A DNA stretch of 16,766 nucleotides from GCA-020343675 sp964462945 (GTDB taxonomy: Bacteria; Planctomycetota; Phycisphaerae; Sedimentisphaerales; Anaerobacaceae). Position numbers and translations under genes: made by a program. Under the pieces are notes generated by a model. It searched no databases. It was not told the DNA's origin and worked only from the letters and a program-made list of their open reading frames with translations. Below, piece by piece: positions 14,792 to 16,766 of this stretch (its first letter is position 1; each line of letters starts with the position of its first letter). The stretch lies in NCBI GenBank assembly GCA_964462945.1, contig CAYWZW010000096.1:1-16766 (forward strand). Direction: 5' to 3'.

Positions 14792-15865
14792 ATGTGCAAA
14801 AAATTGATTTGGGGAGTCTCTGTGGTTTTGGCGATGAGTCTGGTTGGCAGGGCCCCGGCTCAAGATGCAGATGTGCTCATCCGCAGCCCGGATGCCGCCA
14901 TGCCGGTAATCGACGGTGTTGTGGACAACGTGTGGTCGTTTTCGACGGAACAGTCAATAACCATCACGGTGGCAGGCAGCGCCCCCAGTTCGCCTGCGGA
15001 TTGCTCCGGCACTTGGAGGGCTCTTTGGAACTGGGAACACATATATGCGCTCGTCATAGTGAAAGATGAGGCTTTGCGTGCTGACTCAGGCATACCCAGT
15101 TCATGGAACGATGACAGTGTCGAGTTCTACGTGGACGGAGATAACAGCAAAGGAGCCACGGTGGACGAAAACGACCATCAGTACTGCTTTAGGTGGAATA
15201 CCACGGTAGAGACACCCCGGGCAAACCACCACGGAGAGCCGAGCTTGGTGGGAGTGGAATACGCTGTAGTCACAACCGCAGACGGTTATCTTTTTGAAAT
15301 CAGGATACCATGGACGAGCATAATGGGCGGACCGCCTGTGGCAGGCCAGCTTATAGGCATCGAGGTATGGATCAATGATGATGACGATGGTGGTGATCGA
15401 GATTCGCAGATTTCATGGTATGGAACAGATGGAGGTGCCTGGAACAATCCGAGCTTGTGGGCAAAGGGCCTGCTCGTAGCTGGTAACAAGGCCGGCGGCC
15501 CGAATCCCCCTGATGGTGCTTTGGTTCCACAGACATGGGCGAGCCTGAGCTGGCAGCCAAGTCCCACGGCCGTCTCGCACGATGTGTATTTCAGCGATAA
15601 TTTTGACGACGTGAACGACGGCGCTGCCGCTGCCTTCCGGGGCAACCAGCCCTCAACGTATTTTGTCGTGGGCTTTCCCGGATTTCCTTATCCGGACGGT
15701 CTTGTCCCGGGAACAACATATTACTGGCGGATCGATGAAATAAATGCCCAGGGAGTCATATACAAAGGTGATATCTGGAGCTTTTCGATTCCGCCCAAGA
15801 AAGCCTATGAGCCTGTCCCGGCTGATGGGGCCGAATCCGTGGACGTGAAGGCGAAGCTAAGCTAG
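14792..15865 (+). CDS. Secreted CBM9-like / Fn3-like-module protein, N-terminal part ending at an in-frame TAG
   Basis: 357 residues up to TAG 15863-15865. A signal peptide is clear: Lys3-Lys4, the hydrophobic run LIWGVSVVLAMSLV, and cleavage probably after APA (residue 23). Residues about 28-229 resemble a family 9 carbohydrate-binding (CBM9/DOMON-like) domain: VIDGVVDNVWS, DDSVEFYVDGDNSKG, YLFEIRIPWTSI, IGIEVWINDDDDGG. A first extracellular module begins at residue 237 (PNPPDGA) and runs through LSWQPS, HDVYFS, TTYYWRIDEIN and GDIWSF. A second module begins at about 340 and is cut off after VKAKLS by the TAG. The frame resumes directly in the same register, so this is very likely one longer gene broken by a nonsense codon. 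The AAGGAGG site supports ATG 14792. The likely role is binding polysaccharide at or outside the cell surface; no catalytic residues are seen. Confidence 0.85.
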   Translation: MCKKLIWGVSVVLAMSLVGRAPAQDADVLIRSPDAAMPVIDGVVDNVWSFSTEQSITITVAGSAPSSPADCSGTWRALWNWEHIYALVIVKDEALRADSGIPSSWNDDSVEFYVDGDNSKGATVDENDHQYCFRWNTTVETPRANHHGEPSLVGVEYAVVTTADGYLFEIRIPWTSIMGGPPVAGQLIGIEVWINDDDDGGDRDSQISWYGTDGGAWNNPSLWAKGLLVAGNKAGGPNPPDGALVPQTWASLSWQPSPTAVSHDVYFSDNFDDVNDGAAAAFRGNQPSTYFVVGFPGFPYPDGLVPGTTYYWRIDEINAQGVIYKGDIWSFSIPPKKAYEPVPADGAESVDVKAKLS

Positions 15866-16372
15866 ACGGCAGGGTTCGGTGCTAAGCTGCACACGGTGTA
15901 CTTCGGCAGCAACTTTGACACTGTCGCGAATGCCGTCGGCGGTCTGCCCCGGGGCGTCGCAAACTACGACCCCGGGCCGCTTAAGTGGGCCAAGACTTAC
16001 TACTGGCGGGTGGACGAGTTTGACGGCACTGTGACCTACAAAGGCGATGTCTGGAGCTTCACGACGCAGGGCGCCGTAGGGAACCCGAATCCATCCAACG
16101 GCACTGTAGATGTCAAACAGACGCCGGTTCTAACCTGGACACCGGGAGCCTACGCGGCTTCGCATGAGGTGTACCTCGGCACAGACGCAGACGCAGTCAG
16201 GAACGCCACCGAGGCCTCGCCCGAATACAAAGGCGCCAAGGCACTCGGTAATGAGAGCTATAGTCCCGGCAAGTTAGCCTGGGAAACCACGTACTTCTGG
16301 CGGATTGATGAAGTCAATAGCGTCAATCCCGACAGTCCGTGGGTCGGCAAAGTTTGGAGCTTCACGACGGCT
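15500..16372 (+). repeat. Three tandem Fn3-like extracellular modules (protein-level repeat)
   Basis: Modules start near 15500, 15812 and 16085 (312- and 273-nt spacing). Each has P-x-P-x-[DN]-G, then exactly 17 codons from the first Pro to a Trp position (TGG at 15551, TAG at 15863, TGG at 16136), an [HS]-x-VY[FL][SG] strand, YYW/YFW-R-[IV]-DE, and a closing WSF. The DNA is diverged, so these are old repeats rather than a recent duplication. Confidence 0.85.
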
Positions 16373-16766
16373 GGCTTCGCCGTCATCGATGATTTCGAAG
16401 CTTACGATGCCGGGGCCAATCAGATTTGGTACTCATGGCACGATGGGCTTGGCTACGGCGCGCCTGGTGCTCCGCCGTACTTCGCCGGCAACGGCAGCGG
16501 TGCGGCTGTGGGCGATGAGACCACAGCTTCCTTTACGGAGCAGACCATCGTTCACGGCGGCAAGCAGTCGATGCCGCTCAATTACGACAATAACAAGCAG
16601 GGCTTTGCGAAGTATTCTGAGGCCGAGCTGACTCTAACAGCCCCACGTGACTGGACCGAGGAAGGCGTTGGGGAGTTGTCGCTGTGGTTCAGAGGGCTTC
16701 CGGGTTCCGTGGGCAGCTTCGTGGAAGGGCCGGTGGGCACCTACACGATGACCGCCTCCGGCACGG
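15866..16766 (+). pseudogene. Continuation of the secreted protein after the TAG (runs off the window)
   Basis: 300 in-frame codons with no stop, same frame as 14792-15865. The first residues, TAGFGAKLHTVYFGS, complete the second module, which then shows KTYYWRVDEFDG and KGDVWSFTTQ. A full third module follows from codon 16085 (PNPSNGT, VLTWTPG, HEVYLGTD, TTYFWRIDEVN, KVWSFTT). From 16382 a different domain begins with VIDDFEAYD and continues with HGGKQSMPLNYDN, DWTEEGVGELSLWFRG, a jelly-roll-like segment common in planctomycete exoproteins. No Shine-Dalgarno or obvious start lies just after the TAG; the first possible start is GTG 15896, inside a module. It is therefore called a broken gene fragment, unless the TAG is read through or is an error. 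The 3' end is outside the window. Confidence 0.8.

Noticed and set aside
15863..15865. TAG recoded as an amino acid throughout the genome
   Set aside because: lspA (2130-2132) and the dksA-like gene (10724-10726) end in TAG at their expected family lengths, so TAG works as a stop here. Site-specific readthrough is not excluded.
16305..16631. 108-residue ORF near the window end
   Set aside because: It is out of frame with the clear exoprotein modules covering the same bases and has no domain.
1..16766. CRISPR arrays, tRNA or rRNA genes, intact insertion sequences
   Set aside because: No spaced identical repeats, tRNA T-loop signatures with a foldable cloverleaf, rRNA core motifs or transposase genes were seen on either strand by eye.

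Overview
The window looks like a chromosomal segment of a planctomycete, probably the Phycisphaerae/Sedimentisphaerales side. This rests on recognition of family styles, not on a search. The clues are a ValS with a long insert before its DTWFSS block, a DksA-like protein with a basic N-terminus and degenerate zinc finger, a 443-residue membrane protein of a type I associate with planctomycetes, and a secreted protein built from the Trp-rich 'YYWRIDE...GDVWSF' modules abundant in that group. GC is moderate to high in most genes.

Layout. (1) 1-2708: the 3' part of valS, a DUF151 bifunctional-nuclease-family gene, and convergent lspA whose 3' end overlaps it by 44 bp. (2) 2709-2965: a divergent promoter region with a good sigma70-type promoter for lspA and another for gpmI. 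The gpmI leader also carries a perfect 9-bp hairpin followed by a T-rich run. (3) 2966-4540: gpmI (glycolysis). (4) 4541-5349: a lower-GC cassette that looks acquired. It has two tandem 11-bp repeats, an imperfect hairpin, a zeta-toxin-like P-loop kinase (COG4185 type) and an overlapping 58-residue ORF that is a candidate antitoxin. (5) 5532-10060: mutL followed by a tightly packed BtuF/BtuC/BtuD-type ABC importer with 1-nt and 4-nt gene overlaps, so probably one transcript. (6) 10110-10949: a promoter, a DksA/TraR-family regulator and the gyrase inhibitor yacG. (7) 11072-14423: a multi-pass membrane protein of unknown function and a membrane-anchored FlaA1/WbpM/CapD-type nucleotide-sugar dehydratase/epimerase, suggesting surface polysaccharide work. 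(8) 14424-14791: a 368-base gap with four successive inverted repeats and then a promoter and strong Shine-Dalgarno. (9) 14792-16766: a secreted CBM9-like plus tandem Fn3-like-module protein that continues past the window edge.

The most striking single observation is in region 9. The reading frame is broken by one TAG exactly where the two flanking modules have a conserved Trp codon (TGG), 17 codons into each module, and it then stays open for 300 more codons to the window end. This is a recent nonsense mutation, a sequencing or strain variant, or a readthrough site. The most interesting candidate system is the zeta-like kinase plus its small overlapping partner.

I saw no rRNA, tRNA, CRISPR array or intact insertion sequence.
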